Below, in pieces: positions 1-9,270 of a stretch of 64,000 bases of DNA (positions are counted from its first letter, which is position 1; every line of letters begins with the position of its first letter). The stretch is taken from assembly GCF_003332885.2 (NCBI RefSeq), contig NZ_QOWJ01000012.1, forward strand, positions 86,999 through 150,998, written 5' to 3'. This DNA is from Paracnuella aquatica. Its GTDB lineage: Bacteria; Bacteroidota; Bacteroidia; Chitinophagales; Chitinophagaceae. The notes below the pieces were generated by a model. That model was not told the origin of the DNA and searched no databases. It saw only the letters and a program-made list of their open reading frames with translations. A program made the position numbers and the translations under genes.

Positions 1-1
1 A

Positions 2-55
2 ATCAACGCTTCAGGCTTGCCAGCATCCACTTTTCAAATGGACGTACAACAATAA
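2..55 (+). CDS. C-terminal end of a probable sialate O-acetylesterase (partial)
   Basis: An open frame enters from the left edge and stops at a TAA at 53-55. Its last residues read INASGLPASTFQMDVQQ. I recognise this as like the usual end of sialate O-acetylesterases, where a G-L-P-A-S-P-F-R-T-D motif closes the protein. Such enzymes remove O-acetyl groups from sialic acids so that sialidases and lyases can act. The 2-epimerase gene starts five bases later, which fits a sialic acid or N-glycan operon read in the plus direction. Only 17 residues are visible, so the family call is tentative. Confidence 0.5.
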   Translation: MNASGLPASTFQMDVQQ

Positions 56-59
56 AAGT

Positions 60-1247
60 ATGAGTTATACAACGGCAGATTTGTCGCGGCTATACGCGTT
101 TTATAATAAACAGTTACTGCAGGATACGGTACCCTTTTGGTTTCCCCGTTCATTCGATGTGGAGCATGGTGGCTTTTTGCTGATGCGTGATGCCGATGGT
201 TCCTTGATTGACGATGATAAAGCGGTGTGGATACAGGGCCGCGCCACCTGGTTGCTGGCTACACTGTACAATACGGTGGAGCAAAAAAGGGAGTGGCTGG
301 AAGGCGCGAAACTCGGTTACGATTTTTTGAATAGGCATTGTTTTGATAGCGATGGGCAAATGTATTTTCATGTAACCCGCGATGGGCAACCGATCCGCAA
401 ACGCAGGTATTTCTTTTCCGAAACCTTTGCGGTGATTGCATTTGCGGCGTATGCAAAAGCAAGTGGCAGCAGCGAAGCTGCCGATAAAGCAAGAAAAATT
501 TTTGGTGATTGTATTGCTTACGCTACCGGTGAAAAGGCGTTGCAGCCGAAGTATACGACCACCCGTCCTTCCAAAGGCATTGGCGTGCCGATGATCATGA
601 TCAACACGGCGCAGCAACTGCGGGCTACCATTGGCGATGATCGTTGCGATGGCTGGATTGCCAAATGGATTGCCGAAATAGAGCAGGATTTTGTGAAGGA
701 CGATATTCAATGCGTGATGGAGCAGGTGGCACCTGATGGCAGCATCATTGATCATATCGACGGCCGTACGCTCAACCCCGGTCATGCCATTGAAGGGGCG
801 TGGTTTATTTTGGAAGAAGCACGCCATCGAGGCAACGATCCGCACCTGGTGGCACTCGGCTGCCGCATGCTCGATTATATGTGGGAACGCGGTTGGGATA
901 AAGAGCACGGCGGCATTCTTTATTTCCGCGATGTGTATGGTAAGCCGGTGCAGGAGTACTGGCAGGATATGAAGTTTTGGTGGCCGCAAAACGAAACCAT
1001 CATTGCCACGCTGCTGGCCTACCTGGTGACCGGCAACGAAAAGTATGCCCGCTGGCACCAGCAGGTTCACGATTATGCCTATGCGCATTTTTGGGATAAG
1101 GAGCGTGGTGAGTGGTACGGCTACCTGCACCGCGATGGCACGGTAGCGCAAACAGCGAAGGGCAACTTGTTCAAAGGACCTTTTCACCTGCCAAGGCAGG
1201 AGTGGTATTGCAGGCAGGTATTGGCGCAGCATTTAGAGATGAAATAA
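60..1247 (+). CDS. N-acylglucosamine 2-epimerase (AGE / renin-binding-protein family)
   Basis: This 395-residue protein has the full length of the AGE family, an (alpha/alpha)6 barrel that interconverts N-acetylmannosamine and N-acetylglucosamine. Family landmarks are the early W-I-Q-G-R-A-T-W segment (about residue 57), the NPGHAIEGAW segment with its conserved histidine, the WWPQNE stretch, and the C-terminal FHLPRQEW histidine region. There is no signal peptide, so it should act in the cytoplasm. In Bacteroides the sialic acid operon uses an AGE-type epimerase in place of the proteobacterial NanE, and the esterase tail just upstream and kinase and nagB genes nearby fit that role. Cellobiose 2-epimerase is a related alternative, but the N-acetyl-sugar context favours the ManNAc/GlcNAc reaction. 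Confidence 0.85.
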   Translation: MSYTTADLSRLYAFYNKQLLQDTVPFWFPRSFDVEHGGFLLMRDADGSLIDDDKAVWIQGRATWLLATLYNTVEQKREWLEGAKLGYDFLNRHCFDSDGQMYFHVTRDGQPIRKRRYFFSETFAVIAFAAYAKASGSSEAADKARKIFGDCIAYATGEKALQPKYTTTRPSKGIGVPMIMINTAQQLRATIGDDRCDGWIAKWIAEIEQDFVKDDIQCVMEQVAPDGSIIDHIDGRTLNPGHAIEGAWFILEEARHRGNDPHLVALGCRMLDYMWERGWDKEHGGILYFRDVYGKPVQEYWQDMKFWWPQNETIIATLLAYLVTGNEKYARWHQQVHDYAYAHFWDKERGEWYGYLHRDGTVAQTAKGNLFKGPFHLPRQEWYCRQVLAQHLEMK

Positions 1248-1257
1248 GCACCAACTT

Positions 1258-1294
1258 AAAACACGGAGACACAGAGGGCAGGGAGTGGCACAGG
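1258..1294. repeat. Degenerate ACAGAG-type intergenic repeat, single copy
   Basis: The spacer after the epimerase gene contains a purine-rich phrase built from variants of CACGGAGACACAGAGG and GGCAGGGAGTGGCACAG. The same vocabulary recurs at 47954-47990 and, inverted, at 48064-48099. Only one orientation is present here. Confidence 0.7.
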
Positions 1295-1424
1295 TAAATT
1301 GTATGTTATTTATGCTTGTGTGTGCTTTTGCTCGTTTGTTGAAATGTTTAGCGCAATCCAAGTGCACCGATATTCATACTTTATTTGCAGTAAGCAGGTT
1401 TATAGATTTTAAAATAGCGCACCA

Positions 1425-2339
1425 ATGACCCGGCAATTGCAAACTGGAACTGTACCGTTGGAGAAAGATGGTAGGAAAAAATACTTGTGGGTTGCTGCAG
1501 GCATCCTGTTCGCAGTGTTGTGGGCGTCGGCCTCAACGGCCACTAAAATTGGGCTGGCCGTGGCGCAGCCATTGGTGATTGCCGTGGTGCGGTTTGGCGT
1601 GGCAGCCCTATGTATGTTGGTGTTGGGGCACCTGGTTTTGCGCCAGCGGCTGCCGGCCGGAAAGGAATGGAAACAATTGGCCATTTACGGCGTGCTCAAC
1701 GTAACCATTTACCTCGGTTGTTATGTAATGGCCATGCAAACCGTTACTGCAGGCATTGGTGCACTGGCGGTGGCCACCAACCCGCTGTTCATTTCATTCA
1801 TGTCCGTGTTTTTTTTCAAGCAAAAATTATCGACGTTGTTTGCAGTGGCTATGTGTATGTGCATGGCGGGTGTGCTATGCGCAGCATGGCCGTTGTTTGG
1901 CGAAGCAACTGTTACTGCAACTGGCCTGGCCATACTGTTTGTGGGCATGCTGGCTTATTCTGCGGCGGCACTTTATTTTTCAAAACAACACTGGAACGGC
2001 TTGCACCTGCTGGCCATCAATGGTTGGCAAACTGCAATCGGTGGCGCTTTGCTGCTGCCGTTTGCTATGGTTTTTTATAACGAAAACAGAAACCGGTTTG
2101 ACGCTACTTTTTGGGGTTCGGTGTTGTGGCTGGCGCTGCCTGTTTCCATCGTGGCAGTGCAGTTGTGGCTGTGGCTGCTGCGTACCAGTGCTACCCGTGC
2201 AGGCATGTGGCTATTTCTTTGTCCACCCTTTGGTTTTGCCATTGCCCGCTGGCTGGTGCACGACCGGTTGAGCGGCTATACTGCTGTTGGCGTGTTGCTG
2301 GTAATTCTGGGCCTGGCAGTGGCGCAACGAGGCGATTGA
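1425..2339 (+). CDS. DMT superfamily permease (EamA family)
   Basis: A 304-residue, very hydrophobic protein with about ten predicted membrane helices arranged as two EamA repeats. The first repeat carries the usual pattern of a start like LWASASTATKIGLAVAQPLVIAVVRF, and the second covers the C-terminal half with a final helix AVGVLLVILGLAVA. EamA proteins are inner-membrane carriers for metabolites such as amino acids or sugars, and substrates cannot be told from sequence. It lies between the epimerase and the SGNH-GH20 gene, with 51 bases to the next start codon, so it is probably part of the same transcript and may import an amino-sugar product, which is inference. The ATG at 1425 has no clear Shine-Dalgarno site, which is usual in this phylum. 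Confidence 0.85.
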   Translation: MTRQLQTGTVPLEKDGRKKYLWVAAGILFAVLWASASTATKIGLAVAQPLVIAVVRFGVAALCMLVLGHLVLRQRLPAGKEWKQLAIYGVLNVTIYLGCYVMAMQTVTAGIGALAVATNPLFISFMSVFFFKQKLSTLFAVAMCMCMAGVLCAAWPLFGEATVTATGLAILFVGMLAYSAAALYFSKQHWNGLHLLAINGWQTAIGGALLLPFAMVFYNENRNRFDATFWGSVLWLALPVSIVAVQLWLWLLRTSATRAGMWLFLCPPFGFAIARWLVHDRLSGYTAVGVLLVILGLAVAQRGD

Positions 2340-2390
2340 TACAGCCATTTGCGTTTTGTTTCCTTAGTTGAATTGTTTATTCCCTTGCAT

Positions 2391-4964
2391 ATGAAGTCCC
2401 TGATTTTTGTCCTGAATTTTTTCATTTGTTTTCCGCAATTGCTGCTGGCACAAACGAGGCTGCACGACAGTTTGTTTTCCACTTATTACCACCAGCGGGT
2501 CAGTCATTTTAAAAGCCTGCCGCAAACAAGAGGTGATATTATTTTCCTGGGCAACAGCATCAACGACGGTGCGGAGTGGAACGAATTGTTCGGCGACCTG
2601 CGGATTAAAAACCGGGGCATCAGCGGCGACGTGTCGGCAGGCATTTTGCACCGCATTGATGAAGTGGCGGCACGCAAACCCGCCATGGTTTTTTTAATGA
2701 TCGGCACCAATGACCTGGCCCGCAAAGTGCCTACCGACAGCCTGCAGCAAAATATTTTTAGCGCGGTGCGCCAACTGCGCCAACAATCGCCTGCAACGCA
2801 GGTATATGTGCAAAGCATTTTACCGGTAAATGATGTGTATCGCAAGTTTGGCGGGCACACAGGCAATGGCGCGGTTATTAAAAGAGTAAACGCGGCGCTG
2901 GCGCAAAACGCAGCATCATTGCAATACACCTATATCGACCTGCATACACCGTTCAGCGATGCGGCCGGTAAATTAAAGGCGTCATTTACCAACGATGGCC
3001 TGCACCTCAATGGCGAAGCGTACCTGTTTTGGAAACACCTGTTGTATCCTTATGTTTTTGATGCTACGGAAAAGCCAGCTTTGATTCCACTGCCGCAACA
3101 ATTGCAATGGAAAGAAGGCTTTTATACCATGACCGGTACGCAGGTTATTGTTGCAACAAATGCGGCACTGCAGCGTGAAGCTGCACGGCTGCAGGAACTG
3201 TTGACCGAAAAAGAAATATCGGCAACGGTGCAAAAAACGGCACCGGCAAAGGGGCCGCATATTGAGTTGCGTTTGGGCAATATCCCGGCAACCATTGAAA
3301 AGGACGCAGCATACCAACTGGAGGTAACGCCACAAAAAATAACGATCACTGCCAATGCACCGCAGGGGATTTTCTACGGGGTGCAAACGCTGCTGCAACT
3401 GATGCGCAACAGCTCCACCATTGATGCCTGCAACATTACCGACAAACCGGCATTTTCATGGCGCGGTTATATGGTAGATGTGGGGCGCAACTACCAATCG
3501 ATGCAATTGCTGAAGCAGCAAATTGATGTGATGGCGAAGTATAAGCTCAATGTTTTTCATTTTCACCTCACCGAAGACATTGCCTGGCGACTAGCCATCA
3601 AGCAATATCCACAACTAACGGCACCCGAAAATATGATCCGCAATGAGGGACAATTTTATTCGGAGGCTGATATGAAGGAGCTGATTGCTTATTGCAAAGA
3701 CCGCTATATTACCCTTATTCCCGAGATTGATATGCCGGGCCACAGCGCTGCATTTACCCGCGCCATGAAATGGGACATGCAAAGCGATAGCGGGTTGATC
3801 ATTGTAAAAAATATTGTAAAAGAACTTGTCGAAACTTATGATGTGCCGCTGGTGCATATTGGTGCAGATGAAGTAAAGATCACCAACAAAGCCTTTGTGC
3901 CCGAGGTCACTGCTTTTTTGCAAGGCATGGGTAAAAAAGTGATGGGATGGGAGCCCGGTGGCAATTTTACTGCCAATACCATCCGGCAATTGTGGATGGA
4001 TGATGGCGGCAAAATATCACGCGACACTGCCATTCAGTATGTTGATTCGAGGCACCTGTACCTGAACCACATGGACCCGTTGGAAAGCGTGGTAACCATT
4101 TTCAACCGCCGCATTGGTGGCAATGAAGTGGGCAGTAAAACGGCACTTGGCGGCATCATCTGCCTGTGGCCCGACAGGCGGGTGGAGCATGAAGAAGATG
4201 CGCTAAAAATGAGTGCTGCTTACCCAGCGATGCTGGCCTTTGCAGAGCGCAGTTGGCGCGGTGGCGGCAGGGAAGGTTGGGTGGCCAATGTGGGTGCGCC
4301 GGGCGATGCACGAACTAAAGCATTTGCAGCATTTGAAGGCCGCCTGCTCGATCATAAGCGCAACTATTTTCAAGGATTGCCTTTCCCTTATGTGCGGCAA
4401 ACGAACACAATATGGAAATTGTTTGGGCCATACCAAAATGGGGGCAACTTGCTGCAGGCCTTTGCACCGGAAGAAGCAGGTTTTGATGCAAGCAAAGTAA
4501 AGCCATCACATGAAGTGGTGGGTGGCACCGTAGTGATCAGGCATTGGTGGGCGCCGCTTATTGAAGGTGCCGTTGCTGATGCAAAAGAAAACACCACCTG
4601 GTATGCTACAACCAGGATCTGGAGCGATGATGACCGCATTGGTGATTTCTGGATCGGGTTCAACAATATTTCCCGGTCCCCTGCAACCGACTCGCCGCTG
4701 CCCGGAACATGGAGCAACCTGGAAAGCCGTGTGTGGGTAAATGGTGATTTGATAGCACCACCACGGTGGAAACGCGGCGGCCACAAAGGCCACCCCGAAG
4801 TGCCGCTGGTGGATGAAGGGTATGAATACCGCGAGCCGACAAAAGTGGCGTTGAAAAAAGGCTGGAACGATGTGCTGGTGAAACTGCCCATTGCAAGTTT
4901 TAAGGGAAAGGACTGGCAAAACCCGGTAAAGTGGATGTTTACCTTTATACCTGTTGGTGAATAG
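2391..4964 (+). CDS. Secreted fusion of SGNH/GDSL hydrolase and GH20 beta-N-acetylhexosaminidase
   Basis: I start the gene at the ATG at 2391, because it begins a clear signal peptide ending near LLLAQ. An upstream TTG at 2349 in the same frame would spoil it. The 857-residue product has two catalytic modules. Residues about 25-215 are an SGNH hydrolase with GNSINDG (nucleophile block), the NRGISGD block, GTNDLA, and DGLHLN near residue 202. From about 230 comes a GH20b-like domain, then a GH20 barrel with HFHLTED and the catalytic Asp-Glu pair in HIGADE near residue 490. The last 150 residues look like an added beta-sandwich domain. The protein may remove O-acyl groups and then cleave terminal GlcNAc or GalNAc. 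Both catalytic sites look intact. Export to periplasm or outer surface is inferred from the signal peptide. Confidence 0.85.
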   Translation: MKSLIFVLNFFICFPQLLLAQTRLHDSLFSTYYHQRVSHFKSLPQTRGDIIFLGNSINDGAEWNELFGDLRIKNRGISGDVSAGILHRIDEVAARKPAMVFLMIGTNDLARKVPTDSLQQNIFSAVRQLRQQSPATQVYVQSILPVNDVYRKFGGHTGNGAVIKRVNAALAQNAASLQYTYIDLHTPFSDAAGKLKASFTNDGLHLNGEAYLFWKHLLYPYVFDATEKPALIPLPQQLQWKEGFYTMTGTQVIVATNAALQREAARLQELLTEKEISATVQKTAPAKGPHIELRLGNIPATIEKDAAYQLEVTPQKITITANAPQGIFYGVQTLLQLMRNSSTIDACNITDKPAFSWRGYMVDVGRNYQSMQLLKQQIDVMAKYKLNVFHFHLTEDIAWRLAIKQYPQLTAPENMIRNEGQFYSEADMKELIAYCKDRYITLIPEIDMPGHSAAFTRAMKWDMQSDSGLIIVKNIVKELVETYDVPLVHIGADEVKITNKAFVPEVTAFLQGMGKKVMGWEPGGNFTANTIRQLWMDDGGKISRDTAIQYVDSRHLYLNHMDPLESVVTIFNRRIGGNEVGSKTALGGIICLWPDRRVEHEEDALKMSAAYPAMLAFAERSWRGGGREGWVANVGAPGDARTKAFAAFEGRLLDHKRNYFQGLPFPYVRQTNTIWKLFGPYQNGGNLLQAFAPEEAGFDASKVKPSHEVVGGTVVIRHWWAPLIEGAVADAKENTTWYATTRIWSDDDRIGDFWIGFNNISRSPATDSPLPGTWSNLESRVWVNGDLIAPPRWKRGGHKGHPEVPLVDEGYEYREPTKVALKKGWNDVLVKLPIASFKGKDWQNPVKWMFTFIPVGE

Positions 4965-5116
4965 ACATTGATGGCTGCATTGCGTGCAACTGCTGATGAT
5001 CCATTGTCTACAATCGAACGGCGGACTTATTGTAAGCAATCCGATAAATCGTAGCAATACGGCATCAGGATGACTGCTTTTGTATCAATGCTTTGCACGG
5101 AGGTATTGCATTTTGC

Positions 5117-5128
5117 GCAACCGTTTGC
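5117..5128. promoter_or_regulatory. Predicted LacI-family operator upstream of the sulfatase
   Basis: The sequence GCAACCGTTTGC matches the palindrome GCAAACGTTTGC at 11 of 12 positions and lies about 113 bases before the sulfatase ATG. The same palindrome occurs at four other control regions of this locus, beside a LacI-type regulator gene. Confidence 0.55.
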
Positions 5129-5240
5129 CCCGTGCCTGTGGGATCAGTAAGCTTAATTTCAATGAACATAATTGAAGCAACAGCATGTAAATAAGTGCTG
5201 TTGCCTGCTGCTATGTACTATTTACCAAAATGCTTTGCAC

Positions 5241-6662
5241 ATGTTGATGCGGAAAGGTTTTAAAATACTGCTTTGTCTACTGATGTTGTGCATGGGCATG
5301 CAGGCACAGCGGCCCAATATCGTGCTCATTGTGGCCGATGATCTTGGCTACGGCGACCTTGGTGTGTATGGGCAACAAAAGATCGGAACACCGCACCTCG
5401 ATAAACTCGCTGCAGGCGGTATGCGTTTCACTAATTTTTACGCAGGTACTTCGGTGTGTGCACCATCAAGGGCTTCCCTAATGACTGGTTTGCACACAGG
5501 CCATACACCCATTCGCGGCAATTTTGAAATACAACCCGAGGGCCAGGCACCGCTGCCTGCGGCTTCGTTTACCATGGCCGAAATGCTGCAGGGCGCAGGT
5601 TATGCCACCGGTGTGTTTGGTAAATGGGGATTAGGTTTTCCCGGTTCGGAAGGCGTGCCCAACAAGCAAGGCTTCAGCCAGTTTTTTGGGTACAATTGCC
5701 AGCGCCAGTCGCACAACTTTTTTCCGCCGCACCTGTGGCAAAACAATCAACGTGTGGCACTAGCCAATACGTTAACGAACCAGCAGCAATATGCGCCGGA
5801 CCTGATACAGGAACAGGCATTATCATTTCTAGAAAAACATAAAGAGCAGCCGTTTTTCCTCCTGCTTACTTACACGTTGCCGCATGCCGGTTTGCAACTG
5901 CCCGCAGGTGATTCCCCTTTTGAAGCGTATAAAAAAAGTTTTAACGAAGCGCCGCAGCAAGTAGCAGCAACCTGGACCGGAACAGGCTACCAACCGCAGG
6001 CTTATCCCAAATCGGCCTATGCTGCAATGGTTACCAAACTCGATCACTATGTGGGTGAAGTGATGGCCAAATTAAAAGCACTGAACCTGGAGCAGAACAC
6101 CATCGTGGTATTTACCAGCGACAACGGCCCGCACCGCGAAGGCGGCAACCAACCCGAATATTTTAAGTCGAGCGGCGGGTTGCGCGGCATCAAAAGAGAT
6201 CTGTACGAAGGCGGCATAAGGGTGCCCATGATTGCGTACTGGCCATCAAAGATCAGGAGCGGTAGCGTGTCCCATTATACAGGCGCTTTTTGGGACCTGA
6301 TGCCAACGTTCGCAGCGCTAACAAAGCAGCCTGTTCCGAAGGGCTTGGATGGTGTTTCGTTGCTGCCGGTATTGACAGGCAAAGGCAGGCAGCAACAGCG
6401 GCCTTATTTGTATTGGGAGTTTCACGAAGATGGCGGCCGGCAGGCAGTGCGCATGGGTAAATGGAAAGGTGTGCGGGAAAGGGTAAAAACAAATCCGAAT
6501 GGACCCATTCAATTGTTTGACCTGGAAAAGGATCCGCAGGAAACGACCGATGTTAGCAAAAACAATGCAGCCATCGTGCAAAAGATTAACGCTATTATGA
6601 AAGAGGCGCATATTGAGCACAAGGCTTTTCCGCTCATTGCCGGATCGCAAGTGGCTCAATAG
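5241..6662 (+). CDS. Secreted sulfatase (arylsulfatase family S1)
   Basis: From the ATG at 5241 the 473-residue protein opens with a signal peptide ending at MQAQ, and the mature part starts with the sulfatase signature RPNIVLIVADDLGYGD, whose two aspartates bind calcium. CAPSRASLMTG near residue 72 holds the cysteine that is converted to formylglycine by a radical-SAM maturase not encoded in this window. Later metal and sulfate ligands appear in TLPHAG and TSDNGPH, followed by GGLRGIKRDLYEGG and the C-terminal NPQETTD-like subdomain. The likely role is to remove sulfate from glycan residues such as GlcNAc-6-sulfate, so that the neighbouring hexosaminidases can act. The exact sulfated sugar cannot be read from sequence. 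A longer TTG-start version (5172) would put a basic and cysteine-rich stretch before the signal peptide and is less likely. Confidence 0.9.
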   Translation: MLMRKGFKILLCLLMLCMGMQAQRPNIVLIVADDLGYGDLGVYGQQKIGTPHLDKLAAGGMRFTNFYAGTSVCAPSRASLMTGLHTGHTPIRGNFEIQPEGQAPLPAASFTMAEMLQGAGYATGVFGKWGLGFPGSEGVPNKQGFSQFFGYNCQRQSHNFFPPHLWQNNQRVALANTLTNQQQYAPDLIQEQALSFLEKHKEQPFFLLLTYTLPHAGLQLPAGDSPFEAYKKSFNEAPQQVAATWTGTGYQPQAYPKSAYAAMVTKLDHYVGEVMAKLKALNLEQNTIVVFTSDNGPHREGGNQPEYFKSSGGLRGIKRDLYEGGIRVPMIAYWPSKIRSGSVSHYTGAFWDLMPTFAALTKQPVPKGLDGVSLLPVLTGKGRQQQRPYLYWEFHEDGGRQAVRMGKWKGVRERVKTNPNGPIQLFDLEKDPQETTDVSKNNAAIVQKINAIMKEAHIEHKAFPLIAGSQVAQ

Positions 6663-6831
6663 AATGTTTGGTCAAGGTCGCACAACCGTTATTGTATGCT
6701 AACTATGATTAAATACAAGTTGTTAGCATAAAAGTAGTGCCAGCAAATAGAATAGGATTGTAGGCTTCATTTGAACTATGGTATTTTAAAAGCCAAGCGC
6801 ATAGTTGGTTGGAATGCTGTGCTAATTATTA

Positions 6832-7887
6832 CTACCCACAAAACGCGTCACCTTCATACAACTCCCTCTTCTCCAGCAAACGCTGCAGCAGGCACAACTG
6901 GTTGCCGGCCCGCACCTTGTTTTGGTCGGGGTAGCGGGCGCCGTAATATTGGTCGTTATTGAGGTAGTCGGTTAAAAAACGCAGTGCCTGCATGTAGATC
7001 ATAAACAGCCCCGCGTAAAAGAAATGGCCTTGCTCCGTAGCGGTCAGTTCATCCTTCATTTCGCCATAATAGCCGGCTACAATGGCTTTATAAAAATCAT
7101 CCCGCACTTCAATTTTGCTGTAGTCTGCCTCCTCTTCACTCACCGGTGAAAGATAGGTACGCATCATATCGCCCACGTCCGAAATAAAATAACCCGGCAT
7201 AGCCGTATCCAGGTCAATCACGCAAATGCCTTTTCCCTGCGCATCAAACAGCACATTGCTGATCTTGGTGTCGTGGTGGGTAACCCGCAGCTTGAATTCG
7301 GGATTGTTTTTAATTTGCTCAAAACGTTCAACAATGCCTGCATGGCCTTCCAGTTCCTCAATCATCCAACGACATGCTGTAATACGCTGGCTGTTGCCCT
7401 TTTCCTGTGCTTCCCTGAACTGCTGGTAACGCAAATTGAGGTTGTGAAATTCGGGTAGGGTTATTTCCAGCCCGCTTGTATCCATGCCGGTAAGCATACG
7501 AGTAAACCTGCCAAATTGCGCAGCCGCTTCAAATGCCTGTCCGGGCGTTTCTACTACATCAAAAGAATGGGAGTGTGGCACAAACGGAAACAGCCGGAAA
7601 AACCCTTCGCCTTTGCGGTAAATCATTTCTGCGCCATCGTTTGCAGCGATGGGTGCAATAAAAAGATAGTCGGGATGATGCTGTTGCAAATAGCCTGCAA
7701 TCATCCGTACGTTGTGTGCAATTTTTTCGGGGCGGGTAAAGATCGCGTCGTTTACTTTTTGCAAAATATATTCCCGGCCTGCAGTAGTAACTTTCCAGGT
7801 ACTATTGATCAAGCCAGAGCCAAAGGCTTCTACCTGCAACGGCTGTTCTTGCAGCCCATAAGAGGGTAAGATGGAATGTGACGTCAT
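6832..7887 (-). CDS. APH-fold sugar kinase, probably N-acetylhexosamine 1-kinase-like
   Basis: This 351-residue cytoplasmic protein has the aminoglycoside-phosphotransferase (choline-kinase-like) fold. The N-lobe contains FGSGLINSTWKV and YILQKVN, the catalytic loop is HHDTKISN near residue 204, and the metal-binding segment is VIDLDTAMPG. Proteins of this subgroup in Bacteroidota and bifidobacteria are related to NahK, which phosphorylates GlcNAc or GalNAc at C1. The surrounding genes (epimerase, nagB, hexosaminidases) make an N-acetylhexosamine substrate the best guess. It is the last gene of a minus-strand group that begins with nagB, but a 316-base gap and a possible operator at 8111 suggest its own promoter too. 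Older databases label such proteins mucin desulfatase, which the motifs do not support. Confidence 0.75.
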   Translation of the reverse strand: MTSHSILPSYGLQEQPLQVEAFGSGLINSTWKVTTAGREYILQKVNDAIFTRPEKIAHNVRMIAGYLQQHHPDYLFIAPIAANDGAEMIYRKGEGFFRLFPFVPHSHSFDVVETPGQAFEAAAQFGRFTRMLTGMDTSGLEITLPEFHNLNLRYQQFREAQEKGNSQRITACRWMIEELEGHAGIVERFEQIKNNPEFKLRVTHHDTKISNVLFDAQGKGICVIDLDTAMPGYFISDVGDMMRTYLSPVSEEEADYSKIEVRDDFYKAIVAGYYGEMKDELTATEQGHFFYAGLFMIYMQALRFLTDYLNNDQYYGARYPDQNKVRAGNQLCLLQRLLEKRELYEGDAFCG

Positions 7888-8203
7888 GAATAATAGGCGC
7901 GTTACAGGGTTGATTTAAGCCACAAAAAATAATGCCGTTGCTTGCTTTGCCGGGATCAGTAGCATTGCAAGGGAAACAAAGGTGATCGCAATGCAACGGT
8001 GCCGGTTTATTTGTTTGTATTAAAGAAACAATACATGGACAGGAACCATTGCAGTTGATAACAAGAGCAAAGTACTACACAAAAACAGCAAAAAGCCTGA
8101 CCGGCCCTGCGCAAACGATGGCACAAAATGAAGTTGGTGCAATGCCGCTTCAGGCCGGTATGGACAAGGGTTTGGATGCAATATTAGTACGCTGTCCTAT
8201 GTA
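7888..8203. other. Intergenic region between kinase and regulator genes
   Basis: No convincing gene is seen in these 316 bases. They probably carry the promoter of the kinase gene on the minus strand. The only clear element is the operator-like site at 8111-8122. Confidence 0.5.
8111..8122. promoter_or_regulatory. Possible LacI-family operator upstream of the kinase
   Basis: GCAAACGATGGC matches the locus palindrome GCAAACGTTTGC at 10 of 12 positions, with a perfect left half. It lies about 224 bases before the kinase start codon on the minus strand. This is the weakest of the five sites. Confidence 0.35.
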
Positions 8204-9241
8204 TTACATAATGATCGGTGGTTGCTGATAAGCCACCAGTGTTGGCGCTAATTCTTCAACATAATAATTGCTGTCCGCAGCTTCCGATTCACTTTTTTCA
8301 TTTAGGATGCGGATCATCATTTCCATTGCTTTCTCGCCTTGTCCATACGGATACTGTTCAATTGAAATAAGCGGCGGATGCGCGGTGTAGCCTGTAATGG
8401 GCAGGTTGGCGTAGCTCACAAAAACAATGTCTTTATTTACCTGTATGTTGTGCATTTGGGCATACTGCACGGCATCCATATGTATGTAATCGTTGAACGA
8501 GATGAGCGCATTGGGCGGGTTTTTCATCGACAACAATTTTTTCATGGCGGCAAATGTTCCCTCCTTTGAAAAGTCCGATTCCTCCACTAGTTGCATGTCT
8601 ACTTTCAGCTTTTTTTTCGAGATGCCTTCAATGTATCCATTCAATCGTTCTTTCGATGCTTCCAACTTTGCAGGTCCGTTGATCAATCCTATGCGTTTAT
8701 ACCCGCGGCTAATGAGCCAGCCCGCCATTTCAACGGTGCCTTTATACAGGTTGCAATATACTTTGTGCGCTTCCTTGGGTGGCACCCGGTCGAAGTATAC
8801 AATAGGGATATTGTATTTATCCAGCGCCAGCAGGTGGCTATAGTTCTGTGTGTGTTTCGATAAGGAAATAATGAGCCCGTCGATGCGTTGCTTTTTCATT
8901 GCCTCCACCACTTTCTTTTCCCGCTCGGGGTCATCGTAGCTTTGGCCAAACAGTATGGTGTATTCGTGTTCCATCGCTGCGGTTTCAATGCCGCTGATGG
9001 CCTGCGAAAAAAATTCTTCCCGGATAAAGGGCAGGATCACACCAATAACAAATGTTCTTTTTTGCTTGAAAAAAATGGCTTGTGCATTGGGCTCATAACC
9101 CAGTTCGGCAGCCAGTTGCTGCACCCGCGTTTTGGTGCGCAGGCCAATACGTGGATGATCGCTCAAGGCCCTTGAAACAGTGGAAACCGACACGTTCAGG
9201 CGACGGGCAATTTCTTTAATGGTGGGAAGTTTGTTGTCCAT
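8204..9241 (-). CDS. LacI-family transcriptional regulator
   Basis: The protein is 345 residues from the ATG at 9241. A TTG three codons further upstream is also possible. The N-terminal helix-turn-helix and hinge are textbook LacI: TIKEIARRLNVSVSTVSRALSDHPRIG followed by a segment ending AAELGYEPNAQA. The rest is a periplasmic-binding-protein-like effector domain, beginning TFVIGVILPFI, that should bind a sugar or sugar phosphate. It sits inside the amino-sugar locus between the kinase and the CBM9-like gene, and palindromes of the type these regulators bind, with a central CG, occur before the sulfatase, nagB, GH109 and PNGase genes. Control of the whole locus by release on an amino-sugar ligand is therefore likely, though repressor versus activator action cannot be decided here. 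Confidence 0.9.
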   Translation of the reverse strand: MDNKLPTIKEIARRLNVSVSTVSRALSDHPRIGLRTKTRVQQLAAELGYEPNAQAIFFKQKRTFVIGVILPFIREEFFSQAISGIETAAMEHEYTILFGQSYDDPEREKKVVEAMKKQRIDGLIISLSKHTQNYSHLLALDKYNIPIVYFDRVPPKEAHKVYCNLYKGTVEMAGWLISRGYKRIGLINGPAKLEASKERLNGYIEGISKKKLKVDMQLVEESDFSKEGTFAAMKKLLSMKNPPNALISFNDYIHMDAVQYAQMHNIQVNKDIVFVSYANLPITGYTAHPPLISIEQYPYGQGEKAMEMMIRILNEKSESEAADSNYYVEELAPTLVAYQQPPIIM

Positions 9242-9270
9242 ATGCTGCAAGGTTCAATGTTGTTGGTAAG

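Noticed and set aside
150-1232. Long minus-strand reading frame (360 residues) opposite the epimerase gene
   Set aside because: It is the antisense of a clear AGE-family gene, and its translation has no recognisable domain. Similar long antisense frames at 16055-17236, 34322-35488, 36095-37219 and 53544-54677 were rejected for the same reason.
6680-6697. CACAACCGTTATTGT, slightly like the LacI operator
   Set aside because: It fits the palindrome at too few positions, and it lies between convergent gene ends where no promoter is needed.
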